From assembly GCA_036874045.1 (NCBI GenBank), contig CM072335.1, forward strand, positions 10,560,001 through 10,624,000: a DNA stretch of 64,000 nucleotides, read 5' to 3'. The notes beneath the pieces are model-generated. The model ran no database searches. It saw nothing but the letters and a program-made list of their open reading frames with translations, and was not told where the DNA came from. Below, piece by piece: positions 12,371 through 23,052 of this stretch; position 1 is the first letter of the stretch, and every line of letters begins with the position of its first letter. The position numbers were made by a program, and so were the translations under genes. This DNA is from Cymodocea nodosa. Its lineage: Eukaryota; Streptophyta; Magnoliopsida; Alismatales; Cymodoceaceae.

Positions 12371-12759
12371 TTTTGGATCATGATAGGATGGTCTTTTTGT
12401 AAATCGAACACACACTAAGAGACGACCCTATTATTGATAATGGTTTCCAAAATTAATGTCAAATATTGAATGACATCATGATCAAAATATGCCATTATAA
12501 CGTTGGTTGATATCGAAAGAGTCGTATTCTCTTACTAAAATTTTGTAACTTCTTAACTTACAACAATTAGGGTACCAGGAAATGAGAAACATTTAATATC
12601 TGTTTTGTCGTGATGTTTTTTTAAAACGGTTGTATTCTTTGAAAATGAGTAGAAATAATTGGATCTTCATTGACAAACCTTAAATAATCTAATTCAACCA
12701 CTTTCTAGTGTCAATTATCATAGTTTTCGATCTTTCTGTAATGATGAATTTCTTGTTGT

Positions 12760-12879
12760 GTGTGCGACCATACCAACACAAAAGCACTGGATCTCATCAG
12801 AACTCCAAAGTTAAATGTATTTGGGCGAGATTAGTACTAAGATCGGTGACCTCTTGGGAAGTCCTTGTGTTGCACTCTT
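12760..12879 (+). pseudogene. 5S-like copy 26, type A
   Basis: ATGTATTTGGG, GAGATTAGTAC and GATCGGTGACC. Confidence 0.9.
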
Positions 12880-13269
12880 TTTTGCATCATGGTAGGATGG
12901 TCTTTTTTTTAAATCAAACACACACTAAGATACGACCCTATTGTTGATAATGGTTTTCAAAATTAATGTCAAATATTAAATGACATCATGATCAAAATGT
13001 GCCATTAAAACGTTGGTTAATATCGAAAGTGTCCTATTCTCTTACGAAAATTTTGTAACTTCTTAACTTCCAATAATTAGGGTACTAGGAAATGAGAAAC
13101 GTTTAATATCCGTTGTGTCGTGATGTTTTTTTAAAAGAGTTGTATTCTTTGAAAATGAGTTGAAATAATTGGATCTTCATTGACAAACCTTAAATAATCT
13201 AATTCAACAACTTTCTAGTGTCAATTATCATAGTTTTCGATCTTTCTGTAATGATGAATTTCATGTAGT

Positions 13270-13389
13270 GTGTGCGACCATACCAACACAAAAGCACTGG
13301 ATCTCATCAGAACTCCAAAGTTAAATGTGTTTGGGCGAGAGTAGTACTAAGATGGATGACCTCTTGGGAAGTCCTTGTGTTACACTCTT
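13270..13389 (+). pseudogene. 5S-like copy 27, type A
   Basis: GATGGATGACC and GTGTTACAC. Confidence 0.9.
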
Positions 13390-13778
13390 TTTTGGATCAT
13401 GATAGGATGGTCTTTTTGTAAATCAAACACACACTAAGAGACGACCCTATTATTGATAATGGTTTCCAAAATTAATGTCAAATATTGAATGACATCATGA
13501 TCAAAATATGCCATTATAACGTTGGTTGATATCGAAAGAGTCGTATTCTCTTACTAAAATTTTGTAACTTCTTAACTTACAACAATTAGGGTACCAGGAA
13601 ATGAGAAACGTTTAATATCTGTTGTGTCGTGATGTTTTTTTAAAACGGTTGTATTCTTTGAAAATGAGTAGAAATAATTGGATCTTCATTGACAAACCTT
13701 AAATAATCTAATTCAACCACTTTCTAGTGTCAATTATCATAGTTTTCGATCTTTCTGTAATGATGAATTTCATGTTGT

Positions 13779-13898
13779 GTGTGCGACCATACCAACACAA
13801 AAGCACTGGATCTCATTAGAACTCCAAAGTTAAATGTGTTTGGGCGAGAGTAGTAATAAGATGGGTGACCTCTTGGGAAGTCCTTATGTTGCACTCTT
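13779..13898 (+). pseudogene. 5S-like copy 28, type A
   Basis: CATTAGAACTCC, AGTAATAAG and CCTTATGTTGC. Confidence 0.9.
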
Positions 13899-14288
13899 TT
13901 TTGCATCATGGTAGGATGGTCTTTTTTTTAAATCAAACACACACTAAGATACGACCCTATTGTTGATAATGGTTTTCAAAATTAATGTCAAATATTAAAT
14001 GACATCATGATCAAAATGTGCCATTAAAACGTTGGTTGATATCGAAAGTGTCGTATTCTCTTACGAAAATTTTGTAACTTCTTAACTTCCAATAATTAGG
14101 GTACTAGGAAATGAGAAACGTTTAATATCCGTTGTGTCGTGATGTTTTTTTAAAAGAGTTGTATTCTTTCAAAATGAGTTGAAATAATTGGATCGTCATT
14201 GACAAACCTTAAATAATCTAATTCAACAACTTTCTAGTGTCAATTATCATAGTTTTCGATCTTTCTGTAATGATGAATTTCATGTAGT

Positions 14289-14408
14289 GTGTGCGACCAT
14301 ACCAACACAAAAGCATTGGATCTCATCAGAACTCCAAAGTTAAATGTGTTTGGGCGAGAGTAGTACTAAGATGGGTGACCTCTTGGGAAGTCCTTGTGTT
14401 ACACTCTT
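14289..14408 (+). pseudogene. 5S-like copy 29, type A
   Basis: AGCATTGGATC and GTGTTACAC. Confidence 0.9.
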
Positions 14409-14797
14409 TTTTGGATCATGATAGGATGGTCTTTTTGTAAATCAAACACACACTAAGAGACGACCCTATTATTGATAATGGTTTCCAAAATTAATGTAAA
14501 ATATTGAATGACATCATGATCAAAATATGCCATTATAACGTTGGTTGATATCGAAAGAGTCGTATTCTCTTACTAAAATTTTGTAACTTCTTAACTTACA
14601 ACAATTAGGGTACCAGGAAATGAGAAACGTTTAATATCTGTTGTGTCGTGATGTTTTTTTAAAACGGTTGTATTCTTTGAAAATGAGTAGAAATAATTGG
14701 ATCTTCATTGACAAACCTTAAATAATCTAATTCAACCACTTTCTAGTGTCAATTATCATAGTTTTCGATCTTTCTGTAATGATGAATTTCATGTTGT

Positions 14798-14917
14798 GTG
14801 TGCGACCATACCAACACAAAAGCACTGGATCTCATCAGAACTCCAAAGTTAAATGTGTTTGGGCGAGAGTAGTACTAAGATGGGTGACCTCTTGGGAAGT
14901 CCTTGTGTTGCACTCTT
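14798..14917 (+). pseudogene. 5S-like copy 30, type A consensus
   Basis: Matches the commonest 120-bp version; followed by GGATCATGAT. Confidence 0.92.
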
Positions 14918-15305
14918 TTTTGGATCATGATAGGATGGTCTTTTTGTAAATCAAACACACACTAAGAGACGACCCTATTATTGATAATGGTTTCCAAAAT
15001 TAATGTCAAATATTGAATGACATCATGATCAAAATATGCCATTATAACGTTGGTTGATATCGAAAGAGTCGTATTCTCTTACTAAAATTTTGTAACTTCT
15101 TAACTTACAACAATTAGGGTCCAGGAAATGAGAAACGTTTAATATCTGTTGTGTCGTGATGTTTTTTTAAAACGGTTGTATTCTTTGAAAATGAGTAGAA
15201 ATAATTGGATCTTCATTGACAAACCTTAAATAATCTAATTCAACCACTTTCTAGTGTCAATTATCATAGTTTTCGATCTTTCTGTAATGATGAATTTCAT
15301 GTTGT

Positions 15306-15425
15306 GTGTGCGACCATACCAACACAAAGGCACTGGATCTCATCAGAACTCCAAAGTTAAATGTGTTTGGGCAAGAGTAGTATTAAGATGGGTGACCTTT
15401 TGGGAAGTCCTTGTGTTGCACTCTT
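15306..15425 (+). pseudogene. 5S-like copy 31, type A
   Basis: AAAGGCACTGG, GGGCAAGAG and GTATTAAG. Confidence 0.9.
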
Positions 15426-15813
15426 TTTTGCATCATGATAGGATGGTCTTTTTGTAAATTAAACACACTCTAAGAGACGACCCTATTATTGATAATGGTT
15501 TCCAAAATTAATGTCAAATATTGAATGACATCATGATCAAAATGTGCCATTATAACGTTGGTTGATATCGAAAGAGTCGTATTCTCTTACTAAAATTTTT
15601 TAACTTCTTAACTTTCAACAATTAGGGTACCAGGAAATGAGAAACGTTTAATGTATGTTGTGTCGTGATGTTTTTTAAAAGGGTTGTATTCTTTGAAAAT
15701 GAGTTGAAATAATTGGATCTTCATTGACAAACCTTAAATAATCTAATTCAACAACTTTCTAGTGTCAATTATCATACTTTTCGATCTTTCTGTAATGATG
15801 AATTCAATATTAT

Positions 15814-15933
15814 GTGTGTGACCATACCGACACAAAAGCACTGGATCTCATTAGAACGCCAAAGTTAAATGTTTTTGGGCGAGAGTAGTACTAAGATGGG
15901 TGACCTCTGGGGAAGTCCTTGTGTTGCACTCTT
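15814..15933 (+). pseudogene. 5S-like copy 32, type E
   Basis: GAACGCCAAAG, ATGTTTTTGGG and CCTCTGGGG. Confidence 0.9.
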
Positions 15934-16322
15934 TTTTGCATAATGGTAGGAAGGTCTTTTTGTAAATCAAACACACACTAAGAGACGACCCTATTGTTGA
16001 TAATGGTTTCCAAAATTAATGTCAAATATTAAATGTCGTCATGATCAAAATGTGCCATTATAACGTTGGTTGATATCGAAAGGGTCGTATTCTCTTACTA
16101 AAATTTTGTAACTTCTTAAATTCCAATAATTAGGGTACTAGGAAATGAGAAACGTTTAATATCCGTTGTGTCGTGATGTTTTTTTAAAAGAGTTGTATTC
16201 TTTGAAAATGAGTTGAAATAATTGGATCTTCATTGACAAACCTGAAATAATCTAATTGAACAAGTTTCTAGTGTCATTTATCATAGTTTTCGATCTTTCT
16301 GTAATGATGAATTTCAAATTGT

Positions 16323-16442
16323 GTGTGCGACAATACCAACACAAAAGCACTAGATCTCATCCAAACTCGAAAGTTAAATGTGTTTGGGAGAGAGTAGTAT
16401 TAAGATGGGTGACCTCTTAGGAAGTCCTTGTGTTGCACTCTT
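16323..16442 (+). pseudogene. 5S-like copy 33, type B
   Basis: AACTCGAAAG, GGGAGAGAG and CTTAGGAAG. Confidence 0.9.
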
Positions 16443-16831
16443 TTTTACATCATGGTAGGATGGTCTTTTTGTTAATCAAACACACACTAAGAGACGACCC
16501 TATCATAGATAATGGTTTCCAAAATTAATGTCAAATATTGAATGACATCATGATCAAAATATGCCATTATAACGTTGGTTGATATCGAAAGAGTCGTATT
16601 CTCTTACTAAAATTTTGTAACTTCTTAACTTACAACAATTAGGGTACTAGGAAATGAGAAACGTTTAGTATCTGTTGTGTCGTGATGTTTTTTTAAAAGG
16701 GTTGTATTCTTTGAAAATTAGTTGAAATAATTGGATCTTCATTGACAAACCTTAAATAATCTAATTCAACAACTTTCTAGTGTCAATTATCATAGTTTTC
16801 GATCTTTCTGTAATGATGAATTTCATGTAGT

Positions 16832-16951
16832 GTGTGCGACCATACCAACACAAAAGCACTAGATCTCATCAGAACTCCAAAGTTAAATGTGTTTGGGCGA
16901 GAGTAGTACTAAGATGGGTGACCTCTTGGGAAGTCCTTGTGTTGCACTCTT
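16832..16951 (+). pseudogene. 5S-like copy 34, type A
   Basis: CACTAGATCTCATCAG, a mix of B-type and A-type bases. Confidence 0.9.
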
Positions 16952-17340
16952 TTTTGGATCATGATAGGATGGTCTTTTTGTAAATCAAACACACACTAAG
17001 AGACGACCCTATTATTGATAATGGTTTCCAAAATTAATGTCAAATATTGAATGACATTATGATCAAAATATGCCATTAGAAAGTTGGTTGATATCGAAAG
17101 AGTCGTATTCTCTTACTAAAATTTTGTAACTTCTTAACTTACAACAATTAGGGTACCAGGAAATGAGAAACGTTTAATATCTGTTGTGTCGTGATGTTTT
17201 TTTAAAACGGTTGTATTCTTTGAAAATGAGTAGAAATAATTGGATCTTCATTGACAAACCTTAAATAATCTAATTCAACCACTTTCTAGTGTCAATTATC
17301 ATAGTTTTCGATCTTTCTGTAATGATGAATTTCATGTTGT

Positions 17341-17460
17341 GTGTGCGACCATACCAACACAAAAGCACTGGATCTCATCAGAACTCCAAAGTTAAATGTG
17401 TTTGGGCGAGAGTGGTACTAAGATGGGTGACCTCTTGGGAAGTCCTTGAGTTGCACTCTT
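17341..17460 (+). pseudogene. 5S-like copy 35, type A
   Basis: GTGGTACTAAG and CCTTGAGTTGC. Confidence 0.9.
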
Positions 17461-17848
17461 TTTTGCATCATGATAGGATGGTCTTTTTGTAAATCAAACA
17501 CACTCTAAGAGACGACCCTATTATTGATAATGGTTTCCAAAATTAATGTCAAATATTGAATGACATCATGATCAAAATGTGCCATTATAACGTTGGTTGA
17601 TATCGAAAGAGTCGTATTCTCTTACTAAAATTTTTTAACTTCTTAACTTCCAACAATTAGGGTGCCAGGAAATGAGAAACGTTTAATATCCGTTGTGTCG
17701 TGATGTTTTTTAAAAGGGTTGTATTCTTCGAAAATGAGTTCAAGTAATTGGATCTTCATTGACAAACCTTAAATAATCTAATTCAACAACTTTCTAGTGT
17801 CAATTATCATACTTTTCGATCTTTCTGTAATGATGAATTTAATATTAT

Positions 17849-17968
17849 GTGTGTGACCAAACCGACACATAAGTATTGGATCTCATTATAACTTCAAAGT
17901 TAAATGTTTTTGGGCGAGAGTAGTACTAAGATGGGTGACCTCTGGGGAAGTCCTTGTGTTGCACTCTT
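17849..17968 (+). pseudogene. 5S-like copy 36, type E, diverged
   Basis: GACCAAACCGACACATAAG, TATTGG and ATAACTTCAAAG; one of the most altered copies left of 53 kb. Confidence 0.88.
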
Positions 17969-18357
17969 TTCTGCATCATGGTAGGATGGTCTTTTTGTAA
18001 ATCAAACACACACTAAGAGACGACCCTATTGTTGATAATGGTTTCCAAAATTAATGTCAAATATTAAATGACATCATGATCAAAATGTGCCATTATAACG
18101 TTGGTTGATATCGAAAGGGTCGTATTCTCTTACTAAAATTTTGTAACTTCTTAAATTCCAATAATTAGGGTACTAGGAAATGAGAAACGTTTAATATCCG
18201 TTGTGTCGTGATGTTTTTTTAAAAGAGTTGTATTCTTTGAAAATGAGTTGAAATAATTGGATCTTCATTGACAAACCTGAAATAATCTAATTGAACAAGT
18301 TTCTAGTGTCAATTATCAGAGTTTTCGATCTTTCTGTAATGATGAATTTCATATTGT

Positions 18358-18477
18358 GTGTGCGACAATACCAACACAAAAGCACTAGATCTCATCCAAA
18401 CTCCAAAGTTAAATGTGTTTGGGCGAGAGTAGTATTAAGATGGGTGACCTCTTGGGAAGTCCTTGTGTTGCACTCTT
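18358..18477 (+). pseudogene. 5S-like copy 37, type B
   Basis: Intact GGGCGAGAG with GTATTAAG; upstream join ATTGAACAAG. Confidence 0.9.
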
Positions 18478-18864
18478 TTTTACATCATGGTAGGATGGTC
18501 TTTTTGTAAATCAAACACACTAAGAGACGACCCTGTTATAGATAATGGTTTCCAAAATTAATGTCAAATATTGAATGACATCATGATCAAAATGTGCCAT
18601 TATAACGTTGGTTGATATCGAACGAGTCGTATTCTCTTACTAAAATTTTGTAACTTCTTAACTTACAACAATTAGCGTACTAGGAAATGAGAAACGTTTA
18701 ATATCTATTGTGTCGTGATGTTTTTTTAAAAGGGTTGTATTCTTTGAAAATTAGTTGAAATAATTGGATCTTCATTGACAAACCTTAAATAATCTAATTC
18801 AACAACTTTCTAGTGTCAATTATCATAGTTTTCGATCTTTCTGTAATGATGAATTTCATGTAGT

Positions 18865-18984
18865 GTGTGCGACCATACCAACACAAAAGCACTGGATCTC
18901 ATCAGAACTCCAAAGTTAAATGTGTTTGGGCGAGAGTAGTACTAAGATGGGTGACCTCTTGGGAAGTCCTTGTGTTGCACTCTT
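18865..18984 (+). pseudogene. 5S-like copy 38, type A consensus
   Basis: Commonest version; CATGTA upstream and GGATCATGAT after. Confidence 0.92.
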
Positions 18985-19373
18985 TTTTGGATCATGATAG
19001 GATGGTCTTTTTGTAAATCAAACACACACTAAGAGACGACCCTATTATTGATAATGGTTTCCAAAATTAATGTCAAATATTGAATGACATTATGATCAAA
19101 ATATGCCATTAGAAAGTTGGTTGATATCGAAAGAGTCGTATTCTCTTACTAAAATTTTGTAACTTCTTAACTTACAACAATTAGGGTACCAGGAAATGAG
19201 AAACGTTTAATATCTGTTGTGTCGTGATGTTTTTTTAAAACGGTTGTATTCTTTGAAAATGAGTAGAAATAATTGGATCTTCATTGACAAACCTTAAATA
19301 ATCTAATTCAACCACTTTCTAGTGTCAATTATCATAGTTTTCGATCTTTCTGTAATGATGAATTTCATGTTGT

Positions 19374-19493
19374 GTGTGCGACCATACCAACACAAAAGCA
19401 CTGGATCTCATCAGAACTCCAAAGTTAAATGTGTTTGGGCGAGAGTGGTACTAAGATGGGTGACCTCTTGGGAAGTCCTTGTGTTGCACTCTT
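19374..19493 (+). pseudogene. 5S-like copy 39, type A
   Basis: GTGGTACTAAG; followed by CATGAGAGGATGG. Confidence 0.9.
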
Positions 19494-19881
19494 TTTTGCA
19501 TCATGAGAGGATGGTCTTCTTGTAAATCAAACACACTCTAAGAGACGACCCTATTATTGATAATGGTTTCCAAAATTAATGTCAAATATTGAATGACATC
19601 ATGATCAAAATGTGCCATTATAACGTTGGTTGATATCGAAAGAGTCGTATTCTCTTACTAAAATTTTTTAACTTCTTAACTTGCAACAATTAGGGTACCA
19701 GGAAATGAGAAACGTTTAATGTATGTTGTGTCATGATGTTTTTTAAAAGGGTTGTATTCTTTGAAAATGAGTTGAAATAATTGGATCTTCATTGACAAAC
19801 CTTAAATAATCTAATTCAACAACTTTCTAGTGTCAATTATCATAGTTTTCGATCTTTCTGTAATGATGAATTTCATGTAGT

Positions 19882-20000
19882 GTGTGCGACCATACCAACA
19901 CAAAAGCACTGGATCTCATCAAACTCCAAAGTTAAATGTGTTTGGGCGAGAGTAGTACTAAGATGGGTGACCTCTTGGGAAGTCCTTGTGTTGCACTCTT
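19882..20000 (+). pseudogene. 5S-like copy 40, type A, one base short
   Basis: CATCAAACTCC has lost one base relative to CATCAGAACTCC. Confidence 0.9.
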
Positions 20001-20337
20001 TTTTGGATCATGATAGGATGGTCTTTTTGTAAATCAAACACACACTAAGAGACGACCCTATTATTGATAATGGTTTTCAAAATTAATGTCAAATATTGAA
20101 TGACATCATGATCAAAATATGCCATTATAACGTTGGTTGATATCGAAAGAGTCGTATTCTCTTACTAAAATTTTGTAACTTCTTAACTTACAACAATTAG
20201 GGTACCAGGAAATGAGAAACGTTTAATATCTGTTGTGTCGTGATGTTTTTTTAAAACGGTTGTATTCTTTGAAAATGAGTAGAAATAATTGGATCTTCAT
20301 TGACAAACCTTAAATAATCTAATTCAACCACTTTCTA

Positions 20338-20389
20338 GTGTCAATTATCATAGTTTTCGATCTTTCTGTAATGATGAATTTCATGTTGT
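20338..20389 (+). promoter_or_regulatory. Upstream region of a representative unit, degraded 5S promoter
   Basis: This is the 52 bp before the typical 5S copy at 20390. Plant 5S genes are known to use a TATA-like box near -28, GC near -12 and C at -1. Here -28 lies in GATCTTTCTG, the -12 region reads GATGAATTTC and -1 is T, so none of the three is recognisable. Some copies elsewhere read CTATAATG about 20 bp before the gene (for example before 161, 51404 and 54457). Promoter loss is inferred. Confidence 0.5.
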
Positions 20390-20509
20390 GTGTGCGACCA
20401 TACCAACACAAAAGCACTGGATCTCATCAGAACTCCAAAGTTAAATGTGTTTGGGCGAGAGTAGTACTAAGATGGGTGACCTCTTGGGAAGTCCTTGTGT
20501 TGCACTCTT
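20390..20509 (+). pseudogene. 5S-like copy 41, type A, reference copy
   Basis: Used here as the typical copy. Against the plant 5S consensus (from memory) it differs at about 17 of 120 positions. Transitions of the C-to-T or G-to-A kind lie at 17, 29, 35, 48, 56, 57, 61, 81, 95, 107, 117 and 119; other changes lie at 2, 9, 21, 24 and 49. Positions 24 and 49 also vary among real plant 5S genes. Terminal stem pairing between 1-8 and 111-118 survives except for a T/T mismatch at pair 2-117. The intermediate element is intact and a six-T run follows. It could be weakly transcribed, but the altered A-box and missing upstream elements argue for a pseudogene. Confidence 0.93.
20439..20486 (+). promoter_or_regulatory. 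Internal control region of a representative 5S copy
   Basis: Positions 50-97 of the 5S segment, covering the A-box, intermediate element and C-box known to bind TFIIIA and TFIIIC. The intermediate element GCGAGA is intact. The A-box part reads AAATGTGTTT where plants usually have AAGCGTGCTT (three changes). The C-box part carries two changes (positions 81 and 95). Residual binding is possible but untested. Confidence 0.6.
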
Positions 20510-20513
20510 TTTT
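20508..20513 (+). terminator. T-run at the end of a representative 5S copy
   Basis: Six T residues directly follow GCACTC at the 3' end of the 5S segment, which is a sufficient RNA polymerase III terminator by known rules. The equivalent run is kept in nearly all copies, usually five or six T. A second run (CTTTTTG) lies about 22 bp further on. Confidence 0.6.
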
Positions 20514-20897
20514 GCATCATGAGAGGATGGTCTTTTTGTAAATCAAACACACTCTAAGAGACGACCCTATTATTGATAATGGTTTCCAAAATTAATGTCA
20601 AATATTGAATGACATCATGATCAAAATGTGCCATTATAACGTTGGTTGATATCGAAAGAGTCGTATTCTCTTACTAAAATTTTTTAACTTCTTAACTTCC
20701 AACAATTAGGGTACCAGGAAATGAGAAACGTTTAATGTATGTTGTGTCATGATGTTTTTTAAAAGGGTTGTATTCTTTGAAAATGAGTAGAAATAATTGG
20801 ATCTTCATTGACAAACCTTAAATAATCTAATTCAACCACTTTCTAGTGTCAATTATCATAGTTTTCGATCTTTCTGTAATGATGAATTTCATGTTGT
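20510..20897 (+). repeat. Representative intergenic spacer, 388 bp
   Basis: AT-rich spacer between the typical copies at 20390 and 20898. It contains no gene. Conserved blocks in order are GCATCATGAGAGG, CACTCTAAGAGACGACC, TAATGGTTTCC, a palindrome cluster, GTTGATATCGAAAG, TACTAAAATTTTTTAAC, AGGGTACCAGG, GAGAAACGTTTAAT, the T-run GATGTTTTTTAAAAG and TTGGATCTTCATTGAC. The GGTACC site alternates with GGTACT in other units. Confidence 0.85.
20595..20623 (+). other. Conserved palindrome cluster in the spacer
   Basis: ATGTCA and TGACAT form a perfect 6-bp inverted repeat around a 9-base loop. They are followed at once by the overlapping palindromes ATCATGAT and TGATCA. The same cluster is recognisable in nearly every unit, about 205 bp after the 5S start, including most diverged units beyond 53 kb. 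Function is unknown. Confidence 0.6.
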
Positions 20898-21017
20898 GTG
20901 TGCGACCATACCAACACAAAAGCACTGGATCTCATCAGAACTCCAAAGTTAAATGTGTTTGGGCGAGAGTAGTACTAAGATGGGTGACCTCTTGGGAAGT
21001 CCTTGTGTTGCACTCTT
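20898..21017 (+). pseudogene. 5S-like copy 42, type A consensus
   Basis: Same 120 bp as copy 41; differs from it only downstream (CATGATAGG against CATGAGAGG). Confidence 0.92.
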
Positions 21018-21405
21018 TTTTGCATCATGATAGGATGGTCTTTTTGTAAATCAAACACACTCTAAGAGAGGACCCTATTATTGATAATGGTTTCCAAAAT
21101 TAATGTCAAATATTGAATGACATCATGATCAAAATGTGCCATTATAACGTTGGTTGATATCGAAAGAGTCGTATTCTCTTACTAAAATTTTTTAACTTCT
21201 TAACTTCCAACAATTAGGGTACCAGGAAATGAGAAACGTTTAATATCCGTTGTGTCGTGATGTTTTTTAAAAGGGTTGTATTCTTTGAAAATGAGTTGAA
21301 ATAATTGGATCTTCATTGACAAACCTTAAATAATCTAATTCAACAACTTTCTAGTGTCAATTATCATACTTTTCGATCTTTCTGTAATGATGAATTCAAT
21401 GTTAT

Positions 21406-21525
21406 GTGTGTGACCATACCGACACAAAAGCACTAGATCTCGTTAGAACTCTAAAGTTAAATGTTTTTGGGCGAGAGTAGTAATGAGATGGGTGACCTCT
21501 AGGGAAGTCCTTGTGTTGCAATCTT
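21406..21525 (+). pseudogene. 5S-like copy 43, type E, diverged
   Basis: CTAGATCTCGTTAG, AATGAGATGGG, CCTCTAGGG and GCAATCTTTTC. Confidence 0.88.
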
Positions 21526-21914
21526 TTCTGCATCATGGTAGGATGGTCTTTTTGTAAATCAAACACACACTAAGAGACGACCCTATTGTTGATAATGGTT
21601 TCCAAAATTAATGTCAAATATTAAATGACATCATGATCAAAATATGTCATTATAACGTTGGTTGATATCGAAAGGGTCGTATTCTCTTACTAAAATTTTG
21701 TAACTTCTTAAATTCCAATAATTAGGGTACTAGGAAATGAGAAACGTTTAATATCCGTTGTGTCGTGATGTTTTTTTAAAAGAGTTGTATTCTTTGAAAA
21801 TGAGTTGAAATAATTGGATCTTCATTGACAAACCTGAAATAATCTAATTGAACAAGTTTCTAGGGTCATTTATCATAGTTTTCGATCTTTCTGTAATGAT
21901 GAATTTCATATTGT

Positions 21915-22034
21915 GTGTGCGACAATACCAACACAAAAGCACTAGATCTCATCCAAACTCCAAAGTTAAATGTGTTTGGGCGAGAGTAGTATTAAGATGG
22001 GTGACCTCTTGGGAAGTCCTTTTGTTGCACTCTT
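21915..22034 (+). pseudogene. 5S-like copy 44, type B
   Basis: CCTTTTGTTGC; TCTAGGGTC upstream. Confidence 0.9.
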
Positions 22035-22423
22035 TTTTGCATCATGATAGGATGGTCTTTTTGTAAGTCAAACACACACTAAGAGACGACCCTATTATTG
22101 ATAATGGTTTCCAAAATTAATGTCAAATATTGAATGACATCATGATCAAAATATGCCATTATAACGTTGGTTGATATCGAAAGAGTCGTATTCTCTTACT
22201 AAAATTTTGTAACTTCTTAACTTACAACAATTAGGGTACCAGGAAATGAGAAACGTTTAATATCTGTTGTGTCGTGATGTTTTTTTAAAACGGTTGTATT
22301 CTTTGAAAATGAGTAGAAATAATTGGATCTTCATTGACAAACCTTAAATAATCTAATTGAACAAGTTTCTAGGGTCATTTATCATAGTTTTCGATCTTTC
22401 TGTAATGATGAATTTCATATTGT

Positions 22424-22543
22424 GTGTGCGACAATACCAACACAAAAGCACTAGATCTCATCAAAACTCCAAAGTTAAATGTGTTTGGGCGAGAGTAGTA
22501 TTAAGATGGGTGACCTCTTGGGAAGTCCTTTTGTTGCACTCTT
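22424..22543 (+). pseudogene. 5S-like copy 45, type B
   Basis: Duplicate of copy 44 with CATCAAAACTCC. Confidence 0.9.
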
Positions 22544-22932
22544 TTTTGCATCATGATAGGATGGTCTTTTTGTAAGTCAAACACACACTAAGAGACGACC
22601 CTATTATTGATAATGGTTTCCAAAATTAATGTCAAATATTGAATGACATCATGATCAAAATATGCCATTATAACGTTGGTTGATATCGAAAGAGTCGTAT
22701 TCTCTTACTAAAATTTTGTAACTTCTTAACCTACAACAATTAGGGTACTAGGAAATGAGAAACGTTTAATATCTGTTGTGTCGTGATGTTTTTTTAAAAC
22801 GGTTGTATTCTTTGAAAATGAGTAGAAATAATTGGATCTTCATTGACAAACCTTAAATAATCTAATTCAACAACTTTCTAGTGTCAATTACCATACTTTT
22901 CGATCTTTTTGTAATGATGAATTTAATACTGT

Positions 22933-23052
22933 GTGTTCGACCATACCGATACAAAAACGCTGGATCTCATTAGAACTCCAAAGTTAAATGTGTTTGGGCA
23001 AGAGTAGTACTAAGATGGCTGACCTCTTGGGAAGTCCTTGTGTTGCACTCTT
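22933..23052 (+). pseudogene. 5S-like copy 46, type C
   Basis: GTGTTCGACC start, preceded by ATACT (shared only with copy 58). Confidence 0.9.

Larger units (their letters stand above)
12251..15305 (+). repeat. Two-unit higher-order repeat, period about 1019 bp
   Basis: 5S starts 12251, 13270 and 14289 share GTGTTACACTC and a following GGATCATGAT. The intervening members at 12760 and 13779 share a long T-run before AAATCAAACACAC, AAGATACGACC and GCCATTAAAACG in their spacers. The copy at 14798 begins a third dimer but has the ordinary spacer. Confidence 0.8.
15814..19881 (+). repeat. Four-unit higher-order repeat, two copies of about 2034 bp
   Basis: 5S starts 15814, 16323, 16832 and 17341 recur as 17849, 18358, 18865 and 19374 (2035, 2035, 2033, 2033 bp). 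Type order is E, B, A, A. Shared private markers are GTGGTACTAAG in the fourth member and ATTAGAAAGTTGG in the spacer of the third member (near 17075 and 19108). A shorter dimer echo continues at 19882-20897, sharing CATGAGAGGATGG with 19374. Confidence 0.8.
21406..22932 (+). repeat. Single-unit tandem duplication
   Basis: The unit around the 5S copy at 21915 is repeated at 22424, 509 bp later. Both share TCTAGGGTCATTTATC upstream, CCTTTTGTTGC in the 5S 3' part and GTAAGTCAAACAC in the spacer. The upstream spacer join (ATTGAACAAG instead of ATTCAAC) marks both copies. Confidence 0.75.

Noticed and set aside
20338-20389. TATA box in CTATAATG before some copies
   Set aside because: It lies about 20 bp before the gene, not near -28, and arises by a single G-to-A change from the usual CTGTAATG.
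20390-20509. Fully functional 5S rRNA gene cluster
   Set aside because: The 5S segment departs from the strongly conserved plant sequence at many positions, including the A-box, and upstream signals are missing. Not excluded outright, only judged unlikely.
20704-20712. TTAGGG as telomere-like repeat
   Set aside because: It occurs once per unit within CAATTAGGGTACC and is never tandem; plant telomeres use TTTAGGG in runs.
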